Shown here piece after piece: positions 6,107 to 6,151 of a DNA stretch of 6,151 nt (position 1 is its first letter; every line of letters starts with the position of its first letter). The stretch spans positions 1 to 6,151 of the forward strand of contig JAFGSL010000079.1 in NCBI GenBank assembly GCA_016934645.1, read 5' to 3'. Position numbers and translations under genes: made by a program. The notes beneath the pieces are model-generated. The model made no database searches. It saw nothing but the letters and a program-made list of their open reading frames with translations, and was not told where the DNA came from. This DNA is from Anaerolineae bacterium. Its GTDB lineage: Bacteria; Chloroflexota; Anaerolineae; B4-G1; SLSP01.

Positions 6107-6151
6107 GCGTAGACCCTTCGACTCCGGCCCGCAAAAGGCGCAGGCCTCCGC
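6107..6151. repeat. GC-rich segment at the window edge, possible partial dispersed palindrome
   Basis: After about 70 A/T-rich bases the composition changes abruptly. ACCCTTCGACTCCGG (6113-6127) resembles one arm of a palindromic intergenic repeat, CCCTTCGACTCCGCTCAGGG, which I recall from many environmental bacterial genomes. A second GCCTCCGC ends the window at 6144-6151, and GGCC at 6126-6129 can pair with GGCC at 6143-6146. The matching second arm would lie outside the window, so the call rests on memory and a partial element. Confidence 0.3.

Noticed and set aside
6110..6132. tRNA T-arm-like sequence TTCGACTCC
   Set aside because: The bases before it (GACCC) do not pair with the five after the loop (CCGGC), and no acceptor, D or anticodon arms fit around it.
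1..6151. CRISPR array, insertion sequence or phage genes
   Set aside because: No regularly spaced repeats, transposase motifs or terminal inverted repeats bounding a mobile unit were seen.

Overview
The window carries one compact, plus-strand signal-transduction cassette of three genes in a row. All three are sensor or response-regulator proteins, and no enzyme, transporter or DNA-binding output gene is present. Many-domain soluble GAF kinases of this kind, a kinase with a LacI-type sensor, and a GAF version with a W-C-x-E-H-G-x-A-R-I-A-L-D-V-G stretch followed by RFDNPLLP...SEMALPL together suggest a member of the Chloroflexota (Anaerolineae or Caldilineae-like). That placement is inference from remembered family features, not from a search.

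Layout. Positions 1-279 are non-coding apart from a possible 16-codon leader ORF. They hold a long perfect hairpin (32-73) that looks like the terminator of a gene before the window, two small inverted repeats, and an extended -10 promoter candidate (197-225). Positions 280-3855 encode a 1191-residue histidine kinase: a LacI/PurR-type sugar-binding-like domain without its helix-turn-helix, a helical linker, three GAF-type domains separated by coiled coils, and a phytochrome-like HisKA/HATPase core. Positions 3903-4349 encode a 148-residue single-domain response regulator of the Rcp1 type. Positions 4356-6008 encode a 550-residue protein with an N-terminal receiver, one GAF domain and an intact HisKA/HATPase core. 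Positions 6009-6151 are non-coding: a striking C-rich/G-poor tract, then A/T-rich sequence, then a GC-rich segment at the window edge that may be the first half of a dispersed intergenic palindrome.

How the genes may work together (inference). Kinase 1 has no visible signal peptide or membrane segment, so it should sense a small molecule inside the cell. It can pass phosphate to the Rcp1-like regulator and possibly to the receiver at the front of kinase 2, which could then control kinase 2's own activity. All catalytic and phospho-acceptor residues are visible in all three proteins. The final output regulator must lie elsewhere. The tight spacing (47 nt and 6 nt gaps, no terminator between genes) supports one operon.
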